From Bradyrhizobium tropiciagri (GTDB taxonomy: Bacteria; Pseudomonadota; Alphaproteobacteria; Rhizobiales; Xanthobacteraceae), in contig NZ_LFLZ01000085.1 of assembly GCF_001189845.1 (NCBI RefSeq), forward strand, positions 1-35,118: a stretch of 35,118 nucleotides of DNA, given 5' to 3'. Within the stretch, counting starts at the first letter, position 1. Each line of letters opens with the position of its first letter. The notes under the pieces are model-generated. The model was not told the origin of the DNA. It saw nothing but the letters and a program-made list of their open reading frames with translations, and ran no database searches. Below, in pieces: positions 15,511 through 23,869 of this stretch. Both the position numbers and the translations under genes were made by a program.

Positions 15511-15678
15511 ATGCGCTGGAAAATCAGCCACAACGGTCACGATCCCCGGCAGATCGATTTGCTGGCCGTACTTGCCTTGCTCGTCGTGATCGTTGCCGCC
15601 TTCGGCTACTTTACTCACAACGCGACCAAGCCGAGCACGACGGCGTTCATCGTGCCGAGCCAGAGCGTGAAGTGGTGA
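15511..15678 (+). CDS. Small single-helix membrane protein of unknown function
   Basis: A 55-residue ORF starts at ATG 15511 (MRWKISHNGHD) with a strong GGGGAGG ribosome site 8 bases upstream. Residues 17-36 form one hydrophobic helix (LLAVLALLVVIVAAFGYF). A short polar C-terminal tail ends in SVKW. The basic N-terminus suggests an N-in orientation. No family is recognised. It ends 9 bases before the stop of the convergent transporter gene. Confidence 0.7.
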   Translation: MRWKISHNGHDPRQIDLLAVLALLVVIVAAFGYFTHNATKPSTTAFIVPSQSVKW

Positions 15679-15687
15679 CACGCAAGC

Positions 15688-16848
15688 TCACTCGGCTGCG
15701 GCAGCACGCGCCGATCGCGGCCGCGTGATGACCACCACTACAAGCGCCGCTGCAACGAAGGCTGTGGCCACGTAGCCCGCGCTCAGCAGCCATTCGCGCG
15801 CGAACAGCAATCCGCCGATCGCCGAGCCGATGGCTTGGCCGATATACAGCACCGAGGTGTTGAGCGAGACCGACGCCGATGCAAGCGCCGGCGCCGCGCC
15901 GACCAGCCGCACCTGCTGCATCGAATTGGTCGACGCAAAGCCGAGGCCCCACACCGCCACCGAAGCCGCCATCAAGGCATAGGCGCCGGCGCTCAGCGCC
16001 CAGACGGCGACGCCTGCGAGCAGCATCACGGTAAACAGCACCGAGGTTTTCCAGGCGCCCCAGGAATCGACAATGCGTGTCGCGATCGCAATGCCGACGA
16101 ACCCGAAGATGCCGTAGAGCCCAAACACGATGCCGACCGCGTCCGCGTTCGCGCCGGTCAGCTTGGCGAGCAGCGGTCCCATGAAGGTGAACACCACGAA
16201 CTGGCCGGACATCTGCAACGTCGTGATCGACAGCAGCAGGATGACGGTCGGATTGCGGCCGAGATCGGCCCAGGTCCTGAGATCGACCGGCGCGCCGTGC
16301 AATCCGCCGGGCAGCCGCCACCACAGCAGCACGCAGCTCACGAGCCCGGTCAGCGCGATCGCACCATAGGTCGCGCGAAAACCGTAACGGCTTGCGATGA
16401 AGGTGATCAGCGGCAGCCCGATCGCAGCGGCGAGCGACCAGCCGAGGAAGATATAGGCGATCGTGCTGCCGCGCTTTTCCACCGGCACGATCAGCGCCGC
16501 GGTGCCGGCCGCTTGCGGTGTATAGAGGACGCCGACCGCGAGCATCACCAGGCGGATGACCAGGAGACTGTCGTAGTCCGGCGCGAAGGCGGATGCCGCG
16601 TTGGTCAGCGTCAGCACCAGCAGCGTCACCGTCAGCAAGGCTCGCCGTTCGAACCGGCTGGTCAGCCACGCCGTCACCGGCGAGCCCACGCACAGCACGA
16701 TCGCGCCGAAGGTGATCAGGAGGCCCGCGGTGTGGATCGTGACGCCGAGTCCGCTCGACAGCTCCGCCAGCATGCCGGCCGGCGCCAGCACCGAGCAGCC
16801 GGTGACGATGTTGCCGAGCATCAATGCGGTGGGAGCGAAGCGTTTCAC
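15688..16848 (-). CDS. MFS transporter, probable drug/metabolite efflux
   Basis: This 386-residue protein has about twelve hydrophobic helices and belongs to the major facilitator superfamily, nearest to the AraJ/YnfM-type efflux permeases. The loop between helices 2 and 3 has a divergent motif A (SPVTAWLTSRFERR) and helix 4 contains LYTPQAAGTAALIVP. Substrate is unknown. GTG 16848 (MKRFAPTALMLGN) is chosen because the predicted first helix begins soon after; upstream sequence in this frame is Arg/Cys-rich and unlikely to be translated. A 14-bp inverted repeat upstream may be an operator. Confidence 0.85.
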   Translation of the reverse strand: MKRFAPTALMLGNIVTGCSVLAPAGMLAELSSGLGVTIHTAGLLITFGAIVLCVGSPVTAWLTSRFERRALLTVTLLVLTLTNAASAFAPDYDSLLVIRLVMLAVGVLYTPQAAGTAALIVPVEKRGSTIAYIFLGWSLAAAIGLPLITFIASRYGFRATYGAIALTGLVSCVLLWWRLPGGLHGAPVDLRTWADLGRNPTVILLLSITTLQMSGQFVVFTFMGPLLAKLTGANADAVGIVFGLYGIFGFVGIAIATRIVDSWGAWKTSVLFTVMLLAGVAVWALSAGAYALMAASVAVWGLGFASTNSMQQVRLVGAAPALASASVSLNTSVLYIGQAIGSAIGGLLFAREWLLSAGYVATAFVAAALVVVVITRPRSARAAAAE

Positions 16849-16883
16849 GCCGCGTTGATAGCAGACCCCGATTTCAATGCAAC

Positions 16884-16897
16884 TGCATCTAAATGCA
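16884..16897. promoter_or_regulatory. Inverted repeat upstream of the MFS gene, possible operator
   Basis: TGCATCTAAATGCA is a perfect 5-bp inverted repeat with a 4-base spacer, 36 bases before the transporter start. Its position fits a repressor site in an efflux promoter, but no regulator gene is adjacent. Confidence 0.3.
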
Positions 16898-16927
16898 TGG
16901 CACGTGATCGATTTGCGCCACTTGCGT

Positions 16928-18208
16928 TCATGGCGACGGCGATGCCGCCGGCGCCGCGTTGACGCTCGGTGACGCAGCCGCCGGCCACGGGCTTGCAGGC
17001 TTGGGACCTGCGGTCGCAACGGGACATGACGCCAGAAGCTGCGTCCATCCCTGCTCGAGCCCGGTCGTGTCGATATCGAATGTCGCGACGCCGGGCCTCG
17101 TGGGATCCGGCTTGCCGTCGGGCGACAGCGCGCTTTCGCCGATCTGCAGCTGCGGGACCGCGGTCATCGCCTTGACGATGTCCGCGGTCACCGGATCGCT
17201 CCAGACCTCGTATTTGCCGAACCGCGCCGGCAACCTGCCGAATGCGATTGCCTTGGTGACGCCGGCCATCATCACCATCGTGCTCTTGCCGACGGCGCCC
17301 TCGTCGAATTCACGCACGAACATCAGGCGCCCGCGATCCTTGTGCTCGCAGAACAGCCGCCACTCCATCATGCGGAACGAGCTGCCGTCGCCCTTTTTCT
17401 GCTGCACGATCTTGCGGACATAGGGCCGCGTTTCCTTCTCCACCGCCCACAGCGTGTCCGGCAACGGCCGCGTGTCGATTCCGAATCGATAGAGTTCCGG
17501 ACGCGTCAGCACGTGCAGGTTCTCGAACTTCACGGTCCGGATCAGGTCGCTGAGCTCGCGGCTGATTCCCATCGCCGCGAGGAACACGTTGCGGTCGCGA
17601 TCGGCGCTCACCATCTCGCGCCGCCTGAAGTCCGCGACGACCTGCGGCGGCGGATGGCCGTGGACCACGAACATCAGCCTGGAGTTATGCACCGCGAGCA
17701 CCGAGTCCGGCGCCACTTCACGGTCGGTCGCGCCCAGGAACAGATAGGCGCAGGCCGAGACGCACATCGCGTTGCGTGTGGCGAGTTCAGCCTCGACCTC
17801 CCCTTTCGCAGCCTTGATCTTCAGGCAGGCGGCGTCGATCTGCGTGCCCGTGGAACAGGCCGGCACGCTGGTCCGGCCGACCCGTGCGGTCGCCTTGCGC
17901 GCGCGCAGAAACCGCGCGATCGCATAGGACTGCTCGACATTGCCGCCCGGCGAATGAAGATAGATCGGAAGCTGCGGGTCCTTGACTGCGAGCAGGAAGC
18001 TGCGAACCCGTGCCGCCGCATCCCGATCGATCTCGCCTTCGATCGCGATCCAGCGATCGCAACCGGCGCCGCAGGCATTCGCCGGTCCCTTGGCGAGATA
18101 GATGGTCAGCTTTTTCGCGAACCCGGCCTTCTCGACCGGTGCTTCTTCCGCCCGCAACACGCCCGGGATCAGAAGCAACGCCACGAAGAACAGAAGACGG
18201 GAAAACAT
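16928..18208 (-). CDS. Secreted ClpP-fold protein with C-x-S-x-C motif, long form
   Basis: This 426-residue protein starts with a clear signal peptide (FSRLLFFVALLLIPGVLRA). Its ClpP-like core reads CDRWIAIEGEI (50-60), IYLHSPGGNVEQSYAIARFL (82-101), CVSAC (149-153, the possible serine being Ser151) and LAVH (His174). This matches the smaller protein at 13887-14804 in motif order, so they are distant paralogues. I associate both with the predicted periplasmic protein group COG3904. The C-terminal 230 residues are an extra domain I do not recognise, ending in a Pro/Ala/Ser tail. Start ATG 18208 has AAGG close upstream. It is divergent from thrS. Confidence 0.78.
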   Translation of the reverse strand: MFSRLLFFVALLLIPGVLRAEEAPVEKAGFAKKLTIYLAKGPANACGAGCDRWIAIEGEIDRDAAARVRSFLLAVKDPQLPIYLHSPGGNVEQSYAIARFLRARKATARVGRTSVPACSTGTQIDAACLKIKAAKGEVEAELATRNAMCVSACAYLFLGATDREVAPDSVLAVHNSRLMFVVHGHPPPQVVADFRRREMVSADRDRNVFLAAMGISRELSDLIRTVKFENLHVLTRPELYRFGIDTRPLPDTLWAVEKETRPYVRKIVQQKKGDGSSFRMMEWRLFCEHKDRGRLMFVREFDEGAVGKSTMVMMAGVTKAIAFGRLPARFGKYEVWSDPVTADIVKAMTAVPQLQIGESALSPDGKPDPTRPGVATFDIDTTGLEQGWTQLLASCPVATAGPKPASPWPAAASPSVNAAPAASPSP

Positions 18209-18354
18209 GAACCTTGCGGAGCGCGCGATGTCGGGGAATGGGCAATTGACGTTAGACGATGATCGCCAGCGTCGCAACGATCACAGTCGTCAGGCGCAGG
18301 CGAGCTTCCCTCGATTCGGTGCGGCGGGAGGCCCAATTTCTTGATATTGCCGGA

Positions 18355-18415
18355 TTGCAGGCGTCAAATCCCCTGCTATACCGCTGCTTTCCGCTTACCT
18401 GCGCTCGTTCGCAGG
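18355..18415 (+). promoter_or_regulatory. Possible thrS promoter and leader hairpin
   Basis: TTGCAG (18355-18360) and TATACC (18377-18382), spaced by 16 bases, could be -35 and -10 elements. CCTGCG (18398-18403) pairs with CGCAGG (18410-18415) in the leader, 20 bases before thrS. The match is moderate and no T-box is seen, as expected outside Gram-positives. Confidence 0.3.
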
Positions 18416-18435
18416 AGTGAGCTACAGGAGACATC

Positions 18436-20484
18436 ATGGCCGACACGCCGCCCAAATCCGAATCCGGATTCCAGTACAGCCTCTCGAACCTCAAACCCGC
18501 AGAACCCGTGAACAAGATCGCCCTCACCTTTCCTGATGGAGCGAGGCGCGATTTCCCGAAAGGGACCACCGGCCTCGACATCGCCCGCGGCATTTCGCCC
18601 TCGCTCGCCAAGCGCACCGTCGCGATGGCACTCGACGGCACGCTTGCCGACCTCAACGATCCGATCGAAGCCGACGCCAAAATCGAATTGATCGGCCGCG
18701 AAGACCCGCGCGCGCTGGAGCTGATCCGGCACGATGCCGCGCATGTGCTCGCCGAAGCCGTGCAATCGCTGTGGCCCGGCACCCAGGTCACCATCGGCCC
18801 GGTGATCGAGAACGGCTTCTACTACGACTTCTTCCGCAACGAGCCGTTCACGCCGGAAGATTTTGCCGCGATCGAGAAGCGGATGCGCGAGATCATCGCG
18901 CGCGACAAGCCCTTCACGAAAGAGGTTTGGGATCGCGAAAAGACAAAACAGGTGTTCCGCGACAAGGGCGAGGCCTTCAAGGTCGAGCTGGTCGACGCCA
19001 TTCCCGGCAACGAGCCGATCAAGATCTATTTCCAGGGCGACTGGTTCGATCTCTGCCGCGGTCCGCACATGACCTCGACCGGCAAGGTCGGCAACGCCTT
19101 CAAGCTGATGAAGGTGGCGGGCGCCTACTGGCGCGGCGATTCCAACAATCCGATGCTGACCCGCATCTACGGCACGGCGTTCGCCAAGCAGGAAGACCTC
19201 GACGCGTATCTGAAGCAGATCGAGGAGGCCGAGAAGCGCGACCACCGCAAGCTCGGCCGCGAGCTCGACCTGTTCCACTTCCAGGAGGAAGGCCCAGGCG
19301 TGGTGTTCTGGCACCCCAAGGGCTGGACCATCTTCCAGCAGCTGATCGCCTATATGCGGCGCCGGCTGCTCGGCGACTACAACGAGGTCAATGCGCCGCA
19401 GATCCTCGACAAGGTGCTGTGGGAGACCTCCGGTCACTGGGACTGGTACCGCGAGAACATGTTCGCGGCGCAATCCGCCGGTGACGAGGCCGAGGACAAG
19501 CGCTGGTTCGCGCTGAAGCCGATGAACTGCCCGGGCCATGTCCAGATCTTCAAGCACGGGCTGAAGAGCTACCGCGACCTGCCGCTGCGGCTCGCCGAGT
19601 TCGGCGTCGTGCACCGCTACGAGCCGTCAGGCGCGATGCACGGCCTGATGCGCGTGCGCGGCTTCACCCAGGACGACGCCCACGTGTTCTGCACCGAGGA
19701 GCAGCTCGCCGAGGAGTGTCTCAAGATCAACGATTTGATCCTGTCGACCTATGCCGATTTCGGCTTCGACGGCGAGCTCACGGTCAAGCTCTCGACGCGG
19801 CCGGAGAAGCGGGTCGGCACCGACGAGATGTGGGATCATGCCGAGCGCGTGATGGCGACCGTGCTGTCCGAGATCAAGGCCAAGGGCAGCAACCGGATCC
19901 GCACCGAGATCAATCCGGGCGAAGGCGCGTTCTACGGGCCGAAGTTCGAGTATGTTCTGCGCGACGCCATCGGCCGCGACTGGCAGTGCGGCACCACCCA
20001 GGTCGACTTCAACCTGCCGGAACGGTTCGGCGCGTTCTACATCGACCACGACGGCTCGAAGAAGGCGCCGGTCATGGTGCATCGCGCGATCTGCGGTTCG
20101 ATGGAGCGCTTCATCGGCATCCTGATCGAGCACTATGCCGGCAACTTCCCGCTGTGGCTGGCGCCGACGCAGCTCGTGGTCACGACCATCACCTCCGAAG
20201 GCGACGAATACGCCAAGGTGGTGGCGGCCGCGGCGCGCCGCGCCGGCCTGCGCGTCGAGATCGATCTGCGCAACGAGAAGATCAACTACAAGGTCCGCGA
20301 GCATTCGCTGGCCAAGATCCCGGCCCTGCTCGTCGTCGGCAAGAAGGAAGCCGAGACGCATTCGGTCTCGGTCCGCCGCCTCGGCAGCGAGCGCCAGACC
20401 GTGATGCCGACCGATGAGGCGATCGCCGCGCTGGTCGATGAAGCGACGCCGCCGGACGTGAAGCAGGCGCGATCCGTCGCCTGA
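18436..20484 (+). CDS. thrS: Threonyl-tRNA synthetase
   Basis: The 682-residue enzyme charges tRNA-Thr. Domains in order are a TGS domain (about 26-87), the editing domain with HDAAH (99-103) plus Cys207 and His211 in LCRGPH, the class II catalytic core (about 275-575), and a C-terminal anticodon-binding domain (to about 670). The catalytic zinc ligands are Cys365 in MNCPGH, His416 in QDDAHVF and His549 in MVHRAICGS. All expected residues are present. ATG 18436 has AGGAG about 7 bases upstream. The N-terminal 25 residues are a short extension. A strong hairpin follows the gene. Confidence 0.97.
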   Translation: MADTPPKSESGFQYSLSNLKPAEPVNKIALTFPDGARRDFPKGTTGLDIARGISPSLAKRTVAMALDGTLADLNDPIEADAKIELIGREDPRALELIRHDAAHVLAEAVQSLWPGTQVTIGPVIENGFYYDFFRNEPFTPEDFAAIEKRMREIIARDKPFTKEVWDREKTKQVFRDKGEAFKVELVDAIPGNEPIKIYFQGDWFDLCRGPHMTSTGKVGNAFKLMKVAGAYWRGDSNNPMLTRIYGTAFAKQEDLDAYLKQIEEAEKRDHRKLGRELDLFHFQEEGPGVVFWHPKGWTIFQQLIAYMRRRLLGDYNEVNAPQILDKVLWETSGHWDWYRENMFAAQSAGDEAEDKRWFALKPMNCPGHVQIFKHGLKSYRDLPLRLAEFGVVHRYEPSGAMHGLMRVRGFTQDDAHVFCTEEQLAEECLKINDLILSTYADFGFDGELTVKLSTRPEKRVGTDEMWDHAERVMATVLSEIKAKGSNRIRTEINPGEGAFYGPKFEYVLRDAIGRDWQCGTTQVDFNLPERFGAFYIDHDGSKKAPVMVHRAICGSMERFIGILIEHYAGNFPLWLAPTQLVVTTITSEGDEYAKVVAAAARRAGLRVEIDLRNEKINYKVREHSLAKIPALLVVGKKEAETHSVSVRRLGSERQTVMPTDEAIAALVDEATPPDVKQARSVA

Positions 20485-20521
20485 TCTTCACAATCGGTCT
20501 AAACTGGCTTTCGCAGGCTTG

Positions 20522-20548
20522 GTCGTGCCCCCATCTTGGGGGTACGAC
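20522..20548 (+). terminator. Strong hairpin after thrS
   Basis: GTCGTGCCCCCA (20522-20533) pairs with TGGGGGTACGAC (20537-20548) around a 3-base loop, giving a 12-bp stem with one G-U pair. It lies 38 bases past the thrS stop and 21 before the nitroreductase start. No long U-tract follows, so it could attenuate rather than fully stop transcription. Confidence 0.55.
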
Positions 20549-20568
20549 TCCCTTTGAAGGACATTTCC

Positions 20569-21132
20569 GTGCCCGATGCCATTGAACTCCTGAAGACACG
20601 CCGCTCGATGAAACCGCGCGAGATGACCGGCCCGGGCCCGTCCGCGGCCGAGCTCGAGACCATCCTGACCATCGGCGCGCGGGTGCCCGACCACGGCAAG
20701 CTGGCGCCCTGGCGCTTCATCGTGTTCGAGGGCGATGCAAGGGTGCGCGCCGGCGACGTGATCGCGAAGGTGTTCGCCCGCAAGAATCCCGGCGCGCCGG
20801 CCGCCGATATCGAGGTCGAGAAGAAGCGCCTGACCGACGCGCCGCTGGTGATCGGCGTGGTCTCCTTCACCAAGCCGCACCCGAAGGTGCCGCCGTGGGA
20901 GCAGGAATTGTCGGCCGGCGCCAGCGCGATGAACATCGTCACTGCGGCAACCGCGCTCGGCTACGGCGCCTGCTGGCTGACCGGCTGGTTCGCCTTCGAC
21001 CGCGACGTGCTCGACGGTCTCGGCCTCAAGCCGGACGAGAAGCTCGCCGGCCTCATTCACATCGGAACGCCGACCAGGCCGAGCGAGGATCGCCCGCGCC
21101 CGGCGCTGACGGATATCGTGACGCGGTTCTGA
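20569..21132 (+). CDS. Nitroreductase family protein (YdjA-like)
   Basis: This 187-residue FMN-binding oxidoreductase fold shows TRRSMKPREM near the N-terminus (FMN phosphate binding), PDHGKLAPWRF (residues 40-50) and ATALGYGACWLTGW, all typical of the compact YdjA-type nitroreductases. The natural substrate cannot be told from sequence. GTG 20569 is the start: AAGGA lies 7 bases upstream, and the longer TTG-initiated frame would begin inside the thrS hairpin. It may be expressed by read-through from thrS. Confidence 0.88.
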   Translation: MPDAIELLKTRRSMKPREMTGPGPSAAELETILTIGARVPDHGKLAPWRFIVFEGDARVRAGDVIAKVFARKNPGAPAADIEVEKKRLTDAPLVIGVVSFTKPHPKVPPWEQELSAGASAMNIVTAATALGYGACWLTGWFAFDRDVLDGLGLKPDEKLAGLIHIGTPTRPSEDRPRPALTDIVTRF

Positions 21133-21147
21133 ACGGGATGCGCGATC

Positions 21148-23631
21148 TCACGCCGCCTTCGACGCGCGCTCCGCAAAGCTACTCAGCAGGGCCGCGATCT
21201 CACTTCCCGGCCTCGCCGCGCTGAACAGGAACCCCTGCACCTCGTTGCAGCCTTCGGCGCGCAGCCAGTCGAGTTGGTCCGTCGTCTCGACCCCTTCCGC
21301 GGTCGTGGTGATCTTGAGGCTGCGGCCGAGGCCGGAGATCGCGCGCACGATCGCCAGGCAATCGGAGCGGCGCGCCAGATCCTTCACGAAGGAACGGTCG
21401 ATCTTGATCTTGTCGAACGGGAAGCTGCGCAGATAGCTCAGGCTGGAATAGCCGGTACCGAAATCGTCCATCGAGATGCTGACGCCGAGCTCGCGCAGCT
21501 GATGCAGAATCGCAAGGTTGGCCTCGGTCTCCGCGAGGAATACCGACTCGGTGATCTCGAGCTCGAGCCGCCGCGCCGGCAGGCCGGAATGCGCCAGCGC
21601 CGAGATCACGGCCTGCACCAGATTGCGGCTGCGGAACTGCACCGGTGACAGATTGACGGCAACCTTCACGTCGGCCGGCCACTTCATCGCCTCGGCGCAG
21701 GCTTCACGCAGCACCCATTCGCCGAGCGCGACGATCAGGCCGATGTCTTCCGCGACCGGGATGAACTCCGCGGGCGAGACCATGCCCTTCTGCGGGTGCC
21801 GCCAGCGCAGCAGCGACTCGAAACCCGAGATGCGGTCGGCGGCGATATCGACCAGCGGCTGGTAGTGCAGCTCGAACTCGCCGTTCGTGAAGGCGGCGCG
21901 CAGATCGCGCTCCATGTCACGGCGCTTCTGCGCCTGCTGATCCATCTCCGGCTCGAAGAAATGATGCACGCCACCGCCCTCGGACTTGGCGCGATACAGC
22001 GCCATGTCGGCATTGCGCATCAGCTCTTCCGACGTGGTGCCGTCGCCCGGCGACAAAGCGATGCCGACGCTGGCGCCGACCACGACTTCGAGCCCGTCGA
22101 TCGTGTAGGGCGCGCTCAGGGCATCGATCAGCCGCTCGGCGAACGCGCTCGCCTCGTTCGGCGAGACATCGGCGGCAAGCACGATCGCGAACTCATCGCC
22201 GCCGAGGCGGGCCGCGACATTGTCGTCGCGGACCACCTCGCGCAGCCGTTCCGCCACCAGCTTGAGCAGCCGGTCGCCCATCGGATGCCCGAAGGAGTCG
22301 TTGACGTTCTTGAACAGGTCGAGATCGACGCACATCACCGCGACGCGCTTGTTGCCGGTCCGGCTGCGCTCCAGCGCCTCGCGCAGGCGCTCCTGGTAGA
22401 AGTCCCGGTTCGGCAGGTTGGTGAGACCATCATGGTGCGCCATGTGCGCGATCCGCGCTTCGGCGGCACGGCGTTCGGTGATGTCGACCACCGCGACCAG
22501 GTAGCCGTCGCGGCCCTCGAACGCCACCTTTCGTCCGAACGTCAGCACATGGATCTCGGTGCCGTCGGCCCTGATGTGGCGCCAGTCGCGGCTCGATTGA
22601 TAGACATCGCCGATCTCGCGCAAGGCGGCGCTGTGCACGCCCCACTCGTCCTCCGGCCAGATCTCGCGCAGCGTCATGCCCAGGAATCTGTCGCGGCTAT
22701 ACCCGTAGTGCTGAACGGCCGCGTCGTTGACGCTGAGGAATTCCATCGTGACGGCGTCGAACACCCACATCGGCATCGGGTTGTTCTCGAACAGCAGGCG
22801 GAACGACACCTCACGCTGCTTCAGCGCGGTGACGTCGGAGACGGTCAGCGACAGCATGTCGCCGAACGCCGTGACGCCGAGCCGCAGGCAGCGATCGCCA
22901 CTGTCGATCTCGAACTGGCCGCCAGGACCGCTTCCGACCAGCTCACGCAGGCGGTTCATGACCGGCGGCGCCGCAAGCGGATTGCCCCCGGCGCTGAGCC
23001 GGCGCCACAGCAATTCGGTCGCCGGCTGCATCAGGAGCCTGGCTGCGCCCTGGTTGAGATGAACGATCTGGAAATCGGCCGCCTCGCCCCGCGCATCGCG
23101 GATCGCGGCGAGCGACAGCACGCCTTCATCGGTGGCCGAGAAAATCGTGTCGAGCAGATTGTACTGCGCGTTGCGCTCGTTGACGTAGACGCCGACCAGG
23201 ATGCCGCCCCAGCGCGACCGCGTCGGCAACGCCAGCACGTCGAAGGTCCGCACCAGGCCATCGCGCACGCAATGCGCCGACGCCAGATAAGGCCGGCAGT
23301 TCTCGCGCGCGTTCGCGGCGGCCTCGGTCAACGCCGTCGCGCAGTCCGGCGGCAGCGCGCTGAGCGGAATGTCCCAGCGCTCGTCGTTGAGCCAGGTCTG
23401 CACATAGCGGCCGGTATGCGAAGCGCACAGCACGCCGTCGACGTCGCGCAACAACACGATATGGTCCGCAAGCCGGCCGAGGCTGCCGAGCATCACGTCT
23501 TCATAATGCGGCAGCCTTTCACCGAGACGGACCGCCGCCTGCCACTTGCGCTGCAGAACCGGAACGTCGGCGAACATCTCGGAATTGAACTTGGCCGGTG
23601 TCTTTGCAGATTTCTTGTTGGCCATGACCAT
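21148..23631 (-). CDS. PAS-GGDEF-EAL cyclic-di-GMP protein
   Basis: This 827-residue cytoplasmic protein has an unassigned N-terminal sensory region (about 1-265), a PAS domain (about 275-390), a GGDEF domain with RLGGDEF (residues 476-481) and an EAL domain. The synthase motif is intact. The inhibitory RxxD site reads RDDN (468-471), so product inhibition may be weak or absent. The EAL signature is ESL (605-607), tolerated in active enzymes, and NLSP, ELEITES, DDFGTGYS (722-729), KIDRSFV and EGVET are all present, so it probably also hydrolyses c-di-GMP. No membrane helix is seen. The start is ATG 23631 or the ATG two codons later. A dispersed palindrome lies just upstream. Confidence 0.92.
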   Translation of the reverse strand: MVMANKKSAKTPAKFNSEMFADVPVLQRKWQAAVRLGERLPHYEDVMLGSLGRLADHIVLLRDVDGVLCASHTGRYVQTWLNDERWDIPLSALPPDCATALTEAAANARENCRPYLASAHCVRDGLVRTFDVLALPTRSRWGGILVGVYVNERNAQYNLLDTIFSATDEGVLSLAAIRDARGEAADFQIVHLNQGAARLLMQPATELLWRRLSAGGNPLAAPPVMNRLRELVGSGPGGQFEIDSGDRCLRLGVTAFGDMLSLTVSDVTALKQREVSFRLLFENNPMPMWVFDAVTMEFLSVNDAAVQHYGYSRDRFLGMTLREIWPEDEWGVHSAALREIGDVYQSSRDWRHIRADGTEIHVLTFGRKVAFEGRDGYLVAVVDITERRAAEARIAHMAHHDGLTNLPNRDFYQERLREALERSRTGNKRVAVMCVDLDLFKNVNDSFGHPMGDRLLKLVAERLREVVRDDNVAARLGGDEFAIVLAADVSPNEASAFAERLIDALSAPYTIDGLEVVVGASVGIALSPGDGTTSEELMRNADMALYRAKSEGGGVHHFFEPEMDQQAQKRRDMERDLRAAFTNGEFELHYQPLVDIAADRISGFESLLRWRHPQKGMVSPAEFIPVAEDIGLIVALGEWVLREACAEAMKWPADVKVAVNLSPVQFRSRNLVQAVISALAHSGLPARRLELEITESVFLAETEANLAILHQLRELGVSISMDDFGTGYSSLSYLRSFPFDKIKIDRSFVKDLARRSDCLAIVRAISGLGRSLKITTTAEGVETTDQLDWLRAEGCNEVQGFLFSAARPGSEIAALLSSFAERASKAA

Positions 23632-23657
23632 GGCACGCCCCGTTGACGCGAACGACG

Positions 23658-23709
23658 AGCATGATCCGGAAAAGTGCGAAGCGGTTTTCCGGAAAGATCA
23701 TGCTCAAAC
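23658..23709. repeat. Dispersed palindromic element, inverted second copy
   Basis: AGCATGATC (23658-23666) pairs with GATCATGCT (23696-23704), enclosing CGGAAAA and TTTTCCG. It is the inverted twin of the core at 9891-9942, nearly identical over 50 bases. It occupies the upstream region of the GGDEF-EAL gene. The rest of the gap (23710-23869) shows TATGACAG twice (23791, 23835) and TTGCATGAAATGCAA at 23843-23857, with no gene. Confidence 0.8.
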
Positions 23710-23869
23710 CAAAATCCCCGTGGCATCCAAGTCATGCCGCGGCTTAACGTCATGTAAAAATGGCCAATGCCGCGGGTCGCTGCCAGCGATTATGACAGCT
23801 CAAATTCGCGCGATGGTTAGTTCGCGTTAGAGACTATGACAGTTGCATGAAATGCAATGCGGTCGGGCG

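Noticed and set aside
21796..23646. 616-codon plus-strand frame antisense to the GGDEF-EAL gene
   Set aside because: There is no ribosome site or recognisable domain, and the opposite strand encodes intact c-di-GMP motifs.
23630..23650. TGGCAC motif as a sigma-54 promoter
   Set aside because: The -12 GC element is not at the required distance. Other TGGCAC occurrences at 13190, 16900 and 30552 fail the same test.
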